Assembly: GCA_903871715.1 (NCBI GenBank)
Contig: CAIQHW010000295.1
Span: 1-6,597 of the forward strand
Direction: 5' to 3'
Length of the DNA stretch: 6,597 nt
Source: an uncultured bacterium
GTDB taxonomy: Bacteria; Bacteroidota; Bacteroidia; Chitinophagales; CAIODY01
Position numbers and translations under genes: made by a program. Within the stretch, counting starts at the first letter, position 1, and each line of letters opens with the position of its first letter. This document shows positions 5,547 to 6,597 of the stretch, one piece after another. The notes beneath the pieces were generated by a model. It made no database searches. It was not told where the DNA came from and saw only the letters and a list, made by a program, of their open reading frames with translations.

Positions 5547-5629
5547 GTACACTTTTATAAAAAAAACCAATTATTAACAACAAAAACAAATTTTTATTTA
5601 CTGGAAAACTTAAACAACAACAATTAAAA

Positions 5630-5645
5630 ATACCTATGACGGTAT
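5630..5645 (+). other. Hairpin of array-like geometry with a different loop
   Basis: ATACC (5630-5634) and GGTAT (5641-5645) form a perfect 5-pair stem around the six-base loop TATGAC. Stem length, closing C-G pairs and loop length match the array units, but the loop sequence does not. It could be a diverged eleventh unit or simply part of the 3' structure next to the terminator. Confidence 0.35.
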
Positions 5646-5647
5646 AA

Positions 5648-5701
5648 GCAGGTTACGTAAAATTTGCCCTCGGCATCAACGACGTAACCTGTTTTCTTTT
5701 T
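5648..5701 (+). terminator. Strong intrinsic terminator ending the hairpin-array unit
   Basis: CAGGTTACGT (5649-5658) pairs perfectly with ACGTAACCTG (5682-5691), ten pairs, extended by a G-U pair (5648/5692). The 23-base apical part can form an inner hairpin, TGCC (5665-5668) with GGCA (5672-5675). The stem is followed by TTTTCTTTTT (5692-5701). On the plus strand this is a classical rho-independent terminator. Since truA already has its own candidate terminator about 730 bases earlier, this one implies a separate plus-strand transcript in between. On the minus strand no T-tract directly follows the stem, so it would stop tatD transcripts less well. Confidence 0.8.
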
Positions 5702-5709
5702 CTTGAAAA

Positions 5710-6489
5710 TTAATTTTCTAATTGAAATAATCTTTTCGCATTAGCAGTAGTTACGCTGCACACCTCATCCACAGTGAGTTGTAGGATATCAGCAATTTGT
5801 TGTGCGATGATAGGAATGTAACTGCTTTCATTTCTCTTACCTCGATGCGGTACTGGCGGCAAGTATGGCGCATCGGTTTCTAACACAATTTTATCCAACC
5901 CAATTTTAGGTAAAACTTCTTTTAAAGTCGAATTTTTGTAAGTAACCACTCCGCCAATTCCTAAATAAAAATTTTGGTTCAATGCTTTTTTTGCAGCTTC
6001 ATAATTTTCGCCAAAGCAATGAAATACACCGTTCAAATGCCCATCCTGTGCATGTTCTATCATTTCCACCGCATCATCAAATGAACTGCGACTGTGAATT
6101 ACAATCGGCTTTTTATATTGTTTTGCCAGCGCAATTTGAAAGGCAAACGCATCTTTTTGTTGGCTGATAAAAGTTTTATCCCAATAATAATCTAAGCCAC
6201 ATTCGCCAACTGCTGTAAAACTTCTTTTACTCCACCAATCTTCTACAATTTTCAATTCATCTAAATAATTTTCTTTTACACTACATGGGTGCAAACCCAT
6301 GGTGGGCAAGCATTGCAAAGGAAATTCTTTTTCTAAAAGTAAAGTACCATCAACAGTTGTGCTATCTACATTTTGAATGATGATGTGCTGTACACCAGCA
6401 TCCATAGCACGTTGCAGCATTTCGTTTTTATCGTTGTCAAATTCTTTTTCGTATAAATGTGCATGCGTATCAATCCAAATATTTTTCAT
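5710..6489 (-). CDS. tatD: TatD family metal-dependent hydrolase
   Basis: This 259-residue TIM-barrel amidohydrolase-superfamily enzyme belongs to the TatD DNase group, which shows 3'-5' exonuclease or deoxyribonuclease activity and is linked to DNA repair or RNA turnover. The metal ligands are in place: H9 and H11 in DTHAH (7-11), E96 in VGECGLDYYWD (94-104), H132 in VIHSRSS (130-136), H157 in VFHCFG (155-160) and D206 in LETDAPYL (203-210). PPVPHRGKRNE (211-221) is the usual signature after the last ligand. The frame is open to 6591, but the extra 34 residues do not resemble the family and lie beyond the promoter. M at 6489, two residues before the first strand (IWIDTHAH), gives the normal family length. 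The gene may be a YcfH- or YjjV-type paralogue rather than TatD proper. It converges on the hairpin-array interval, with its stop 9 bases from the plus-strand terminator. Confidence 0.93.
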   Translation of the reverse strand: MKNIWIDTHAHLYEKEFDNDKNEMLQRAMDAGVQHIIIQNVDSTTVDGTLLLEKEFPLQCLPTMGLHPCSVKENYLDELKIVEDWWSKRSFTAVGECGLDYYWDKTFISQQKDAFAFQIALAKQYKKPIVIHSRSSFDDAVEMIEHAQDGHLNGVFHCFGENYEAAKKALNQNFYLGIGGVVTYKNSTLKEVLPKIGLDKIVLETDAPYLPPVPHRGKRNESSYIPIIAQQIADILQLTVDEVCSVTTANAKRLFQLEN

Positions 6490-6493
6490 GATG

Positions 6494-6501
6494 CAAAGGT
6501 A
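6494..6501 (-). promoter_or_regulatory. Bacteroidota -7 box of tatD, leaderless start
   Basis: Read on the minus strand, TACCTTTG is a perfect match to the Bacteroidota -7 consensus TAnnTTTG. Only four bases (CATC) separate it from the tatD ATG at 6489. Transcription normally begins a few bases after this box, so the mRNA should begin at or next to the start codon. A -33 TTTG is not perfect; TTTC lies 22 bases upstream of the box. The site also supports the shorter tatD start over the longer frame. I see nothing else in the 96 bases from 6502 to the window end. Confidence 0.7.
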
Positions 6502-6597
6502 ATGATTGAAATCTTTAGGAATTGAAAGTTGTGAAATGCTGTATTCATAGGCGTTACAAGATGATTTCTTCTTTTTAATAACAACACACAAAGCAAA

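Noticed and set aside
6490..6591. 34-residue N-terminal extension of TatD
   Set aside because: The extra residues do not look like the family, they would cover the perfect TACCTTTG promoter box, and the start at 6489 gives the standard length and beginning.

Overview
The window is AT-rich and looks like a chromosome segment of a member of Bacteroidota, possibly close to Chitinophagaceae or Sphingobacteriales. The evidence is the Bacteroidota-type -7 promoter box (TAnnTTTG) directly before tatD, the absence of Shine-Dalgarno sequences before most starts, and the general look of the proteins. The genus cannot be fixed from this sequence.

Layout. Bases 2-280 hold the last three membrane segments of a sodium:solute symporter that is cut by the window edge. 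A tight plus-strand cluster follows: a UDP-glucose/GDP-mannose-type dehydrogenase (336-1580), a small nucleotidyltransferase (1580-2074), a 70-residue protein (2064-2276) and an NAD-dependent epimerase/dehydratase (2281-3279). These four genes overlap or lie within a few bases of each other and are probably one operon. The two outer genes belong to nucleotide-sugar metabolism (oxidation, then epimerisation or decarboxylation of a sugar nucleotide for surface polysaccharide). The two inner genes look like an independent two-gene nucleotidyltransferase module. A mazG gene (minus, 3299-4063) converges on this cluster and diverges from truA (plus, 4134-4901). At the right end is tatD (minus, 5710-6489) with an apparently leaderless promoter.

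The most unusual part is the ~800-base interval between truA and tatD. It is not empty. From left to right it holds a probable truA terminator, a long A/C-rich and almost G-free leader, an open frame for a 39-residue single-pass membrane peptide (5105-5224), an array of ten short stem-loops (5240-5546), an A-rich linker, and a strong intrinsic terminator (5648-5701). All ten stem-loops have the same orientation and a near-invariant CCGTAA/CTGTAA hexaloop. Their stems differ in sequence but stay paired. This compensation, together with the fixed strand, suggests selection on a folded single strand (RNA or ssDNA). The spacing is not a multiple of three, so the array is not a repeat protein. I read the interval as one plus-strand transcription unit coding for a small membrane peptide with a hairpin-array 3' region, or a structured noncoding RNA with a short frame. 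It matches no RNA family or system that I can name.
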